64,000 bases of DNA from Brevibacillus centrosporus. GTDB taxonomy: Bacteria > Bacillota > Bacilli > Brevibacillales > Brevibacillaceae. Below, piece by piece: positions 46,643-55,317 of the stretch; the first letter of the stretch is position 1, and every line of letters starts with the position of its first letter. Under the pieces are notes generated by a model. That model did no database searches and was not told where the DNA came from. It was given only the letters and a program-made list of their open reading frames with translations. Made by a program: the position numbers and the translations under genes. Location of the stretch: NCBI RefSeq assembly GCF_003710815.1, contig NZ_RHHP01000045.1, forward strand, positions 1 through 64,000, written 5' to 3'.

Positions 46643-48321
46643 TATTGATTCACCCAGCTGTCCTGGTACATCAAGCCTCGCAACGGATGCATCCGTACTC
46701 CTTCCACCGGCTTACGCACCACGTTGAACTGCTTCTCCGTATAAAGCGGTACCCACCATGCTTGCTCCACGACGTATTTTTGGATTTCCTTGTAGACTTC
46801 CTTGCGGGCGGCGCTGTCTACCGTCGTTCTGCCTTTGACCAACAGACTGTCCAGCTTGTCATCCTTGACGGCACTGAAGTTCAGACCATTGGCGATTTGG
46901 CTGGAGTGCAGGAACAGGTAAAGGACGTCCGGGTCATTTAGCGTGTACCCCATCAGCGTCATATCAAAATTTCCTTTTGTCGCCGTATCAACCAAAGCGC
47001 CCCACTCCAGCGTCACGATTTTCACATCGACACCGACATCCTTGAGCATCGCTTGAATGACTTGCGCAGCCTGTGCCCATGTACCTGTTTGCGCCAAGAT
47101 CTCCATCGTCAGCGGCTTGCCGTCCTTTTCGTAGATTCCTTGCGCATTCTTCTGATAGCCGGCCTTTTCCAACAGCGCCTTTGCTTCATCGGCTTTATAG
47201 GCATAGCCGTAGTCTTTTACCCCTTCATCGTAACCAAACAGGGAGGGAGGAAGCGGACCATAGGCTACCACACCTTCGCCCTGTATGACGGCCTTCATGA
47301 TTGCTTCTTTATTGATCGCCATGTTCAGAGCCTGTCTGACTTCAAGCTGCTGGAATACCGGCTTTCTCGTGTTCATCATAATGAACAGCCCGAGACCATT
47401 GCGAAGCATTTCCTTTACCTCATACTGTGGGTTATCCTTGTATTTCTTCACGTCCTTGGCATCGATTTTGGAAGCAATATCGATCGATCCACTCTCCAGC
47501 GCCGCTAGCATGGTCTGGTTTTCGTTGATGAATTTGTACACGAGCTTGTCAGGGTAAACAGGGCCTTGGTTCTTGGCGATCGGATCCGCCCAGGTGAAAT
47601 CTTCATTGCGAACGAAAGTAATGGACTGACCATTCTCCCAGCTCTCAAATTTCCACGGTCCGACGCCCACCGGTTGACGTCCGTATTTGTCTCCAGCTTT
47701 CTTGATCGCCTCCAGGGAAAGCGGCTGCAGCCACCCCGGATCACTTAAGTATTGCAGCAAAGGCGCAAACGGTTGTTTGAGCGTAAGGACTAACGTCTTA
47801 TCATCCGGCGCTTCCACCGAAGCTACCTCAGACAGGTTGCTGCCTGCGACTTTGGCAGCCGTCTGTGGGTCAAGGGCTCGCTGATACGTTTCAGCAAACG
47901 ATTTGGCCGTCAGCGGTGTGCCGTCCTGAAACTTCACACCGGAGCGTATGACAAAGGTCCATGTCTTCCCATCCTCCGACACGGTCCAGCTCTCCGCTAA
48001 ATAAGGCTTGAATTCCAGCGTTTCGGGATCCTGTGTAACCAATCCCCCACCGAGGTTCCCTGCGATTTGGTTCGCGACCGCCATCCCTGTTTTTTGGATA
48101 TCTAATTGATCCGGCTCGTCTTTTAATCCAATGGTGATGGTCCCGCCCTTTTTCGGCTGCAGACTCGCAGAAGCAGGCTGTTCTCCTGTCGTTGCCTGTG
48201 TACCGCTCGGCGCAGCTGTGTTGCTCGTGGACGAGCTGCTACATCCCACGAACAACGAAGCTACCAGCGGCACCATTGCCGTCAAGGCTACTATTTTTTT
48301 GAAAGATACGGTCGTACCCAT
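46642..48321 (-). CDS. peptide-binding lipoprotein (OppA/DppA type)
   Basis: A 559-residue solute-binding protein of family 5. A lipoprotein signal peptide with lipobox VGCSSSS (Cys at about residue 27) is followed by a Ser/Thr-rich linker and the SBP_bac_5 fold (AESWTVSEDGKTWTFVIRSGVKFQDGTPLTAKSFAETYQRALDP is split over this region). First gene of the transporter operon, consistent with high expression. Ribosome site GAGGGGGC. Peptide is the best guess for substrate; nickel- or opine-type relatives share the fold. Confidence 0.93.
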   Translation of the reverse strand: MGTTVSFKKIVALTAMVPLVASLFVGCSSSSTSNTAAPSGTQATTGEQPASASLQPKKGGTITIGLKDEPDQLDIQKTGMAVANQIAGNLGGGLVTQDPETLEFKPYLAESWTVSEDGKTWTFVIRSGVKFQDGTPLTAKSFAETYQRALDPQTAAKVAGSNLSEVASVEAPDDKTLVLTLKQPFAPLLQYLSDPGWLQPLSLEAIKKAGDKYGRQPVGVGPWKFESWENGQSITFVRNEDFTWADPIAKNQGPVYPDKLVYKFINENQTMLAALESGSIDIASKIDAKDVKKYKDNPQYEVKEMLRNGLGLFIMMNTRKPVFQQLEVRQALNMAINKEAIMKAVIQGEGVVAYGPLPPSLFGYDEGVKDYGYAYKADEAKALLEKAGYQKNAQGIYEKDGKPLTMEILAQTGTWAQAAQVIQAMLKDVGVDVKIVTLEWGALVDTATKGNFDMTLMGYTLNDPDVLYLFLHSSQIANGLNFSAVKDDKLDSLLVKGRTTVDSAARKEVYKEIQKYVVEQAWWVPLYTEKQFNVVRKPVEGVRMHPLRGLMYQDSWVNQ

Positions 48322-48369
48322 ATCGTCGCCCCCTCGTATGTAGTAGAAATACTTTACGAAAACAGTATC

Positions 48370-48384
48370 ATAATTCTGAAAATG
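48370..48384. promoter_or_regulatory. CodY-like box upstream of the binding-protein gene
   Basis: ATAATTCTGAAAATG matches AATTTTCWGAAAATT at 11 of 15 positions, about 50 nt before the start codon. It also lies within an imperfect dyad ATAATTCTG/CAGATTAT that could instead be a LysR-type site. Confidence 0.35.
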
Positions 48385-48446
48385 CAGATTATCAGACGTT
48401 TTTATATGGTATAGATGATTTGTTTCCTACCTGCGCAGAAAACAAG

Positions 48447-48494
48447 AAAAGCCGCCACAATCCCGCTCCTTTCGGCCGGATCATGACAGCTTTT
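48447..48494 (-). terminator. terminator of the small cupin gene
   Basis: AAAAGC/GCTTTT and ATCC/GGAT arms form a stem with internal loops; on the minus strand it ends in TTTTC, about 20 nt past the cupin stop. Confidence 0.55.
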
Positions 48495-48512
48495 ACGATC
48501 TATTTATCATTA

Positions 48513-48848
48513 TTAAGAGCATCTCCTAAGCTTTGCTTGTAAATGTTGATTGGGCTCAATGAACAGCGTATGACATTCTCCATTTGGAACGAAGATCTTG
48601 TAAGCCACTCCTTTTGGAATGACGATCAGCTCTCCTGCTTCCACCCAGATGTTGCGCTCATGGTACATCATGAGCAGTCGACCTTTGATTACATACAGGA
48701 GCTCATCCTTATCATCATGCTGCTGCCAGTCAAATTCGCCCTGGAGCTTTTCCAGTTTGATGGAGGATCCATTCATTTCCCCTATTACCTCGGGACCACT
48801 GAAACCTTGAAACTGAGAAAAATGCTGACTGATATTGATCTTTTCCAT
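48513..48848 (-). CDS. small cupin-domain protein
   Basis: A 111-residue cupin. The start is ATG 48848 preceded by AAGGAGAGGG; a longer frame upstream lacks a ribosome site. Motif 1 is QQHDDKDELLYVIKG and motif 2 is VEAGELIVIPKGVAYKI, so one metal ligand set (His, Glu, late His in GECHTLF) is possible. Isolated between the opp operon and the truncated germination permease. Role unknown. Confidence 0.85.
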   Translation of the reverse strand: MEKINISQHFSQFQGFSGPEVIGEMNGSSIKLEKLQGEFDWQQHDDKDELLYVIKGRLLMMYHERNIWVEAGELIVIPKGVAYKIFVPNGECHTLFIEPNQHLQAKLRRCS

Positions 48849-49031
48849 CACGATGACCCTCTCCTTTTTTCTATATCCAAATGATACGTAAATGAGTAGG
48901 GAAGTTACATAGAACACGCCTCATAGCTAGATGAGAGTTCGAATCACAAAACGATGATAAGGTGCAGAATATTGAGATACCGCACACGCGCAAAGCCTGG
49001 TTTCGATCGATAAAGCTCTCTCTTCCAGGCT

Positions 49032-49718
49032 CTACTCGGTCTTGCTCTTCCGCAGCTTCCCCGCCACATACAGCATCAGGAGAATGTACATCTCCGCAAA
49101 TCCGAAGGTAAAGGCAGGAAGCACTCCACTTATAATGGGACCCATGCCCTTAGCCGCAAGTGGCTGTAGATACGATATGTCCACTTGAGGGATCAGGAAG
49201 ACGACGAGAAATACGAGCAATCCTAGAAACACCGGAAACAATAGCTCACTCATGCGTGCGAATGCCTTTACCCCATAGCGATAGGCGATGATCACCGTCG
49301 TGTACAGGATGATAATGGCTTCAGCTGGGGTCTCCGGCATCATCTGCGTAGTCATAAATTGACCCATCTCGCTTACTAGCGTGAGGCTGCATATATATTT
49401 CAAGCAGAAAAAATTGCTTTGTGCCACTTCAATCAGGCTTTTTCGCTGCTGCTTGTGTGCGATTCCGGAGAATAACCAACCAACAGCAAGCCCCAAAAAT
49501 AATGCAATCAGCATCGATAGCCAAGCGTCCTGCTTTACGGAGGACGCAATGACAGTGGGGAGCACGAGGATCGAGTCACCGATCACCCCGAGAATGATTA
49601 AAATCGTGAACTGCCTCTCCAGCTTTCTTAGCTGCTGAATGAATCGACCAATGGCATAGCTTCCGGTCTGCGATGCATTTCTGCTTGGAAAATGCTGTTT
49701 TTTATCATGCATTGTCAA
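49032..49718 (-). pseudogene. truncated GerAB-type spore germination permease
   Basis: A 228-residue frame of the endospore germination permease family (GerAB/YndE; about 360 residues normally). The EMGQFMTTQMMPETPAEAI motif and ISGVLPAFTFGFAEMYILLML are typical. It lacks the N-terminal ten or so residues of the usual TM1, seems to miss a short segment after EVAQSNF, and ends about 130 residues early, with no continuation downstream. No GerAA or GerAC gene is nearby. Probably inactive; a shortened membrane protein cannot be excluded. Confidence 0.65.
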
Positions 49719-49736
49719 ACTGCTTCCTGCTCGCTC

Positions 49737-50630
49737 CTAATGCAGGACATTCAGCAAAAACGTGAGCGTCCCTACACTGATGACAGTCGTCACCAGCACA
49801 CTGCTGGATACAAACTGCGGTCTCATATTGAATTGAATCGCGTAGATCGCAGTGGTCGCCGCTGAAGGCATCGCTGCCAGAATGACCAACACATTTCGCA
49901 GCAGCGGATCGATCGGAAAGAACAGACAAATCAAGTACGCCAACAAAGGAGACGCTACCAGCCGGATCAAGCTGACGACACTCAGCTGCTGCCATGCGAA
50001 GTTGGAGGAAGACACATTCGCCAGCTGCATGCCGAGAATCAGCATAATAACAGGGATAGCTGCCTGCGCGACCAGATCAATCGCCTGGTAGTAGCTCTCG
50101 GGGATGACGATATTCATCTGTTGCATCAAAATCGCCACTACCACGGCATAATTGGAGGGCTGCTTGAAAATGGCTTTGACCGCCGTCCCCACTCCCCCTC
50201 TTCCCCTGGAGGCAAAATACACGCCGAACACACCCATAATAATGGAGTGAAAGACCATGATTTGCACGGCGTACGTAAAACCTGCTTCCCCAAACGCAAA
50301 GAGGATAATCGGCGTCCCGTAGTTTCCGCTGTTCATGAAGGCGGTGGACAGCATCACGGCACTCTCCAGCTGCTTGTCATATTTAAACAGCTTGGAGGTC
50401 AGGAGCGTGACCAGAATCAAGACTGCCAGAAGCAGCATCGAAATGATCACGATATAAAAGAGCTGAAGATCTAGGGCCGTCTTGTAAAAGGTGCGAAATA
50501 CGAGGGCGGTCGTCAAAACGTAAATAGCCAGCGTCGATATCGGTTTCAGGTCCAGCTTGAAAATGCGTTGGAGGATGTAACCGGAGAGAAAGATCAACAA
50601 GACAGGCAAAATGACTTGAACAAAGATCAT
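49737..50630 (-). CDS. AEC-family transporter (auxin efflux carrier/malate permease type)
   Basis: A 297-residue membrane protein with ten hydrophobic segments in two inverted halves (five plus five). MLSTAFMNSGNYGTPIILFAFGE (conserved Asn-Gly break in TM4) and AAMPSAATTAIYAIQFN near the end are family signatures. Members move malate, malonate or other organic acids. It is followed after 18 nt by the truncated germination gene and separated from the desulfhydrase gene by a terminator. Confidence 0.9.
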   Translation of the reverse strand: MIFVQVILPVLLIFLSGYILQRIFKLDLKPISTLAIYVLTTALVFRTFYKTALDLQLFYIVIISMLLLAVLILVTLLTSKLFKYDKQLESAVMLSTAFMNSGNYGTPIILFAFGEAGFTYAVQIMVFHSIIMGVFGVYFASRGRGGVGTAVKAIFKQPSNYAVVVAILMQQMNIVIPESYYQAIDLVAQAAIPVIMLILGMQLANVSSSNFAWQQLSVVSLIRLVASPLLAYLICLFFPIDPLLRNVLVILAAMPSAATTAIYAIQFNMRPQFVSSSVLVTTVISVGTLTFLLNVLH

Positions 50631-50689
50631 GACTTGTTACCCACTTTCCGAATCAAATGAATGCTAAGAACAGTATAGCAGAGGAAGCA

Positions 50690-50719
50690 AAAAAAACTCG
50701 CCATAAAAAGCGAGTTTTT
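50690..50719. terminator. bidirectional terminator hairpin
   Basis: AAAACTCGC and GCGAGTTTT form a 9-bp stem with an 8-nt loop, with A/T runs on both sides. It closes the DUF169-desulfhydrase transcript on the minus strand. Confidence 0.8.
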
Positions 50720-50801
50720 CCCTGCGTTTGCTTGAGATCGGCTTGATGCTGTCTTCGTCACTCCATCATCGAACAAAGTTTCTTTCCTGTCGAAAGGGCA
50801 C

Positions 50802-51797
50802 TCAGGGGATAAACAGCTGCGGCACCGTATACAGTGCCGGCGATCCGCCCGTATGCAAAAACAATAGGTGGTCCTCTTTGGCAAAACGTCCCTCTCGGAT
50901 CATACCGATCAGACCTGCCATCGCTTTTCCGGAATAAACCGGATCGAGCAAGATGCCCTCTGTTTGGGCAACCAGCTTCACGGCTTCGATCATTTCCTCG
51001 GTTGGAATCGCATAGCCAGGACCTACGAAGCGGTCATCGCAGAGAACAGACTCGGGACGAATCTCCCCTCGCAGACCAATCATTTCAGCGGTGCTGGCGA
51101 AAAGGTCCAGCACCTTCGCTTCTTGCGCCGCACGATCGCGGCTGACGTTTACTCCAATCACCTTTATGTCGGACTGGCGAGCGAGGAAGCCTGCCAAAAG
51201 GCCTGCCTGCGTTCCCGCACTCCCTGACGCCGTTACCACATAATCGTACACGATGCCGGACTCCCATGACTGCTGCTCGATTTCCTGCGCGCAAGCCATA
51301 TAGCCGAGTGACCCCACTTCATTGGAGCCGCCCACCGGAATCAAATACGCTTTTCTTCCTTGGTCTGCCAGCTCCTGTGCCAGCTTCTCCATCACAGGCA
51401 GTGTGTCACCACCCGCAGGAATCACTTCGATCTTTTCCACTCCCAGCAAATGAAACAGCAGATGGTTTCCGTTCGCCTGGGGATTGTAGCCGTCGATCGG
51501 CTCTGTCAGTACTAGCTGGCATTTGAGCCCTTCCCTTACTGCGGCAGCCAGTGTCAGGCGACAATGGTTGGATTGAACGGCTCCGCATGTAATCAGTGTA
51601 TCGGCTCCCTGCCTGAGGGCGTCTGCCACCAGGTATTCCAGTTTGCGTGTCTTGTTTCCCCCCACGGTCAGTCCCAGCTGATCGTCGCGTTTGATGGAAA
51701 TCGTGGGTCCCCCCAGCACCTGCGAAAGCCGCTCCAGCTTCTCGATTGGAGTGGGTCCAGCCGTGTAGCGCCTGCGCTCATAGCGAATTTTGTTCAT
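50802..51797 (-). CDS. D-cysteine desulfhydrase / ACC-deaminase-like PLP enzyme
   Basis: A 331-residue fold-type II PLP enzyme. The PLP Lys is K49 in LTVGGNKTRKLEYL; CGAVQSNHCRLTLAAA and TASGSAGTQAGLLAGF bind the cofactor phosphate. The length and motifs fit D-cysteine desulfhydrase (DcyD) and the related 1-aminocyclopropane-1-carboxylate deaminase. It degrades D-cysteine to pyruvate, ammonia and sulfide, or a similar amino acid. It lies 83 nt downstream of the DUF169 gene, so it may be part of the sigma-54-controlled transcript. Confidence 0.88.
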   Translation of the reverse strand: MNKIRYERRRYTAGPTPIEKLERLSQVLGGPTISIKRDDQLGLTVGGNKTRKLEYLVADALRQGADTLITCGAVQSNHCRLTLAAAVREGLKCQLVLTEPIDGYNPQANGNHLLFHLLGVEKIEVIPAGGDTLPVMEKLAQELADQGRKAYLIPVGGSNEVGSLGYMACAQEIEQQSWESGIVYDYVVTASGSAGTQAGLLAGFLARQSDIKVIGVNVSRDRAAQEAKVLDLFASTAEMIGLRGEIRPESVLCDDRFVGPGYAIPTEEMIEAVKLVAQTEGILLDPVYSGKAMAGLIGMIREGRFAKEDHLLFLHTGGSPALYTVPQLFIP

Positions 51798-51880
51798 GCA
51801 CTTCTCCTCATTTCCTGCGAATAGTCTCTCTAAAGAATACTACTCGCCGCAGAGGATTCCTCTATGACCAGGCGTTGTCT

Positions 51881-52651
51881 TTATCCGTAGCTATGCTGCA
51901 TCCCTGCGCGAACATCCATCTGAACCCCGTATTGGGGAATCGGATAGCGCAGTCCATTCTTGGAAAGCTGTTCGAGTCCATCTAGTGCTTTTAGCAAAAA
52001 TTCGGGCGGCAAAGCCATGAGCAGCTCGTCATCCAGAACTCCTCCGTAGCGCCTTTCGGCAAAACAGGGGATCGAGAGACTCGGCTCCCCTGTACTCAAT
52101 GCACGTCCCCAGGAATCGGCGCAGGACGATTCACCAACGACACTCCACTCCAGCTTTTTGTAGCCGGACCACTGCAAGCCATTGATGAACAGAATCATCT
52201 GTCCCGGTGTTCCGTACAGCAGACAAATATCGGGTGTAAAACGCTGCGAGATCAAGGGAGAAACCGCCATGGCTTCGTATTGTCCAAAAGGCACGACTGT
52301 CATAGCTTGCTGATGGGCAGCTGCCTCTTGTTCGTTTTCAAACCAGACACCGGCCATATTCTTCCCCGACAGCCATTCCTCTGTGCGAGGATGCAGCCCG
52401 AGGACGACTCCACACTGGGGAGATACGAGATCGTCTGCCGTGATCCCGACCGTCCAGCCTAAACGGGCAGCCTGCGCCACGATCTGATCCGCTGTATGTA
52501 TGGCCTGCGGACGACGAATCCGGTGGATGGCTTCCATTTCCTCGCGTGTGGCAAACAGCTTCATTCCGATCGGGGTCGTTTTTAAGCGCAAATACTGCTG
52601 CAAGCGATCGACGATTTGCTTCCAGTCATACACGGATTGCTTTTGCTCCAA
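51881..52651 (-). CDS. DUF169-family protein
   Basis: A 256-residue DUF169 protein. DWKQIVDRLQQYLRLKTTPIGMKLF is the usual start, and SPQCGVVLGL, GTPGQMILFINGLQW and SCADSWGRALSTGEPSLSIPCFAERRYGG with conserved Cys residues follow. The conserved cysteines suggest metal or cluster binding, but the family has no firmly assigned role known to me. Start ATG 52651, with GGGGGAG upstream. A consensus sigma-54 promoter lies about 170 nt upstream, and a sigma-54 activator is encoded divergently. Confidence 0.88.
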   Translation of the reverse strand: MEQKQSVYDWKQIVDRLQQYLRLKTTPIGMKLFATREEMEAIHRIRRPQAIHTADQIVAQAARLGWTVGITADDLVSPQCGVVLGLHPRTEEWLSGKNMAGVWFENEQEAAAHQQAMTVVPFGQYEAMAVSPLISQRFTPDICLLYGTPGQMILFINGLQWSGYKKLEWSVVGESSCADSWGRALSTGEPSLSIPCFAERRYGGVLDDELLMALPPEFLLKALDGLEQLSKNGLRYPIPQYGVQMDVRAGMQHSYG

Positions 52652-52819
52652 GCCTATTTCTCCCCCTTATTGGCGGTTGTCCAGCATCTTCTACTGTTCA
52701 TCCGCCTATTTGTCATAGTAGCTCGCATCGACATGCCGCCTACTGCCATTCTATTCCTCGCATGAATGGATAAGGACACAGGCACCCCATCCCCTTCACC
52801 TGATTAACGCTTTCATTTA

Positions 52820-52835
52820 TGCAAAAGAAGTGCCA
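52820..52835 (-). promoter_or_regulatory. sigma-54 (-24/-12) promoter
   Basis: On the minus strand TGGCACTTCTTTTGCA fits TGGCAC-N5-TTGCA exactly. It points to the DUF169 gene and lies between it and the divergent sigma-54 activator, whose upstream region leaves about 130 bp for an enhancer site. The 52652-52967 gap holds no gene. Confidence 0.85.
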
Positions 52836-52967
52836 CCTTCAACTGCTTGGCTTACACGAAAAAAAGTGAATGCGCCTACAAAAATGTTCCTCCTTCGCAT
52901 ACAATTGATGTAATATTCAGACACTTGTACAAAAAAACACACATCTTGTGGAAGAGGGGGAATGCTC

Positions 52968-55118
52968 GTGAACATGTCCAGCTGCATGACCAAAGAGTTT
53001 GTCGCTCTGCAGGCAGATTGTACTTTGGGATATGTCTTGACCCAGTTTCTTGCGCATCGCCAAGACGTAGGATGCATCCTGTATGAGGACGGCACCCTGG
53101 AAGGGATCATCACGAAATATCAGCTCTATCGCATGATTCTCAAGAATTGTCCACTCGACACTCCCATCACGCCTTACCTGTACCGCGATGTGACGACCGT
53201 TCCCTTTCACTACCCTGTCACGGAAGCGAGGAAAATCCTGCTCTCCGCAAAGGTCGCCCATGCGGTGATCGTGGATGACGATGGGAAAGTCCTCGGTGTT
53301 TCCACCAAAAGCGACTTGATTCAAAGCTTCCTGCAGCGAGAGCGTCGTTTGATCAACCAGATGACCGCCCTGATCGAAAATCTCGAGGACGGTGTCATCG
53401 GGATCGACCACATGCATCATATCCATACGTTCAACTCTGCTGCAGCGGAAATGTTTCAAATCAACTCCGCCACAGTGATGGAGGAACACATCCAGACACT
53501 TTTACCCAAGATCAGTGACGGCATGATTCACGCCCTGGAAAACGAAGCCCCTCGTGAACCGCAAAAGGTCCAGCTCCCTTCCGCTGTCGTTATGGCTTCC
53601 TACACCCCCATTTCTTTTCGCGAAAAAGTGATTGGCGCAATTGCCGTGCTGCGTGATCTCACTGCGTATGAGAAAGTGGCCCGCGAGCTGGAAACGACCA
53701 AGCGTCTCGAGGGGATGCTCGAAAGTGCCTTGGAGATGGCCTATGACGGCATCGCGATCATCGATGAGCAGGGCTGCTTTCAAATGGTCAACGATGCGCT
53801 GCTGGAGCTTTACGACATTTCGCGGGAGGAGCTGCTCGGTACACCAGCCTCGCAAAGCTTGCCAGAGCTGAACCTGGAGGACACGCTGCGCACGGGCAAA
53901 GAGCTCGTCGGCGATATTCAGATCATCCGCGGCATCAAATGCGTCATCACCCGCATGCCGATCATCGTTCAAAACAAGCAGGTGGGGGCGATTGCCAAAG
54001 TCATCTTCCGTCAGCTTCCCCATATGAAAGACCTGTTCAGCCGCATGGAAAACCTGGAGCACGAGCTCACCTACTATCGCGGCGAATACATGCGCTCCCA
54101 TGTGCAAGGTACGGCTTTCGACCATGTGATCACGCGCAATTCGGCGATGGAATCCACCAAAAACCAAGCCTATCTATCTGCCCAGGGCTCCTCGACCGTC
54201 CTGATCACAGGCGAGAGCGGAACAGGCAAGGAGCTGTTTGCTCAAGCCATTCACGAAATCTCAGGGAGACCCGGCCGCTTCGTCAAAGTAAATTGCGCTG
54301 CCATTCCCGAGGAGCTTTTGGAATCGGAGTTTTTCGGTTATGCCGACGGTGCGTTTACCGGGGCTCGAAAGGGCGGAAAGCCCGGCAAATTCGAACTGGC
54401 TGACGGGGGCACGCTGTTTCTAGACGAGATTGGCGATATGCCGCTGGCGTTGCAAGCCAAGCTCTTGCGCGTTTTGCAGGAGAAATCCTTTGACCGGATC
54501 GGCGACACCGTCAGCAGGACCGTGGATGTGCGCATCGTCTCTGCCACCAACAAGCATCTCGAGGATCTGATTGCCGAACGAAAATTCCGTGAAGACCTTT
54601 ACTACCGCATTCACGTCATTCATCTCGCCATCCCGCCGCTTCGTGAGCGAAAAGAGGACTTGCCCCTGCTCTGCAGCCATCTGGTGCAGAAGCTGAATAA
54701 AATTTTAGGGAAGCAGGTACAAGGCGTCACTCCATCTACCTTGGAGCGTTTGCAGCACCATCATTGGCCAGGAAACGTTCGGGAATTGGAAAATGTCTTG
54801 GAAAGGGCCATGAACCTGAACGCGGGAGACTGGATCGTCCCGGAGGCGCTGCCTGCCTTTCTCGCCAATGCAGAGCCCCTTTCCTTGCCAGCCCCTCCTC
54901 TTCTCCCAGCAAAGCTGCCAGCCATGACGCACAGCAAGCGGGATGTCATAGCGGCAGCCGAGAGAGACTTGATCGTCGCAGCTCTCTCCGAATGCGGTGG
55001 AAATCGCAGTCTCGCTGCTGAAAGACTCGCTATCAGCCGCTCGACCCTCTATCAAAAAATCAAGAAATACCAGATTGAGGAGCGAAGCTTTTTTGAGAGC
55101 AAATCCCCGTATCCGTAA
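52968..55118 (+). CDS. sigma-54-dependent activator with CBS pair, PAS domains, AAA+ and Fis HTH
   Basis: A 716-residue enhancer-binding protein. Residues about 10-125 are a CBS domain pair ([41 protein letters not shown]), a ligand sensor often for adenine nucleotides; two PAS domains follow (about 130-240 and 250-360). The AAA+ domain (about 380-625) has Walker A GESGTGKE, the sigma-54 loop GAFTGA, Walker [12 protein letters not shown] and the Arg finger region; a Fis-type HTH ends it ([25 protein letters not shown]). GTG 52968 is chosen for its 8-nt spacing from AGAGGGGGA. Probably controls the divergent DUF169 operon. Confidence 0.92.
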   Translation: MNMSSCMTKEFVALQADCTLGYVLTQFLAHRQDVGCILYEDGTLEGIITKYQLYRMILKNCPLDTPITPYLYRDVTTVPFHYPVTEARKILLSAKVAHAVIVDDDGKVLGVSTKSDLIQSFLQRERRLINQMTALIENLEDGVIGIDHMHHIHTFNSAAAEMFQINSATVMEEHIQTLLPKISDGMIHALENEAPREPQKVQLPSAVVMASYTPISFREKVIGAIAVLRDLTAYEKVARELETTKRLEGMLESALEMAYDGIAIIDEQGCFQMVNDALLELYDISREELLGTPASQSLPELNLEDTLRTGKELVGDIQIIRGIKCVITRMPIIVQNKQVGAIAKVIFRQLPHMKDLFSRMENLEHELTYYRGEYMRSHVQGTAFDHVITRNSAMESTKNQAYLSAQGSSTVLITGESGTGKELFAQAIHEISGRPGRFVKVNCAAIPEELLESEFFGYADGAFTGARKGGKPGKFELADGGTLFLDEIGDMPLALQAKLLRVLQEKSFDRIGDTVSRTVDVRIVSATNKHLEDLIAERKFREDLYYRIHVIHLAIPPLRERKEDLPLLCSHLVQKLNKILGKQVQGVTPSTLERLQHHHWPGNVRELENVLERAMNLNAGDWIVPEALPAFLANAEPLSLPAPPLLPAKLPAMTHSKRDVIAAAERDLIVAALSECGGNRSLAAERLAISRSTLYQKIKKYQIEERSFFESKSPYP

Positions 55119-55170
55119 AGGTACTGGGATTTTGTCATTCTCATCTCATGTCCCGTGTTTGAAATGCCGA

Positions 55171-55186
55171 TACCTTTTAAAAGGTA
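55171..55186. promoter_or_regulatory. 16-bp perfect palindrome between the activator and the GGDEF gene
   Basis: TACCTTTTAAAAGGTA is its own reverse complement, in the 199-nt gap before the diguanylate cyclase. It has no T-run and no loop, so an operator is more likely than a terminator. Confidence 0.45.
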
Positions 55187-55317
55187 CTCTACTCCACCTT
55201 ATTCCTGTCCATTCCGGCACGGTCAGCTTTTTCCTTTGAAAAAACGATTCATCTGCGAATAAACGGGGTAAAGATTATTCCATGGTTTTATATGGTGCAA
55301 ATGAAAAGGTGTTGGGC

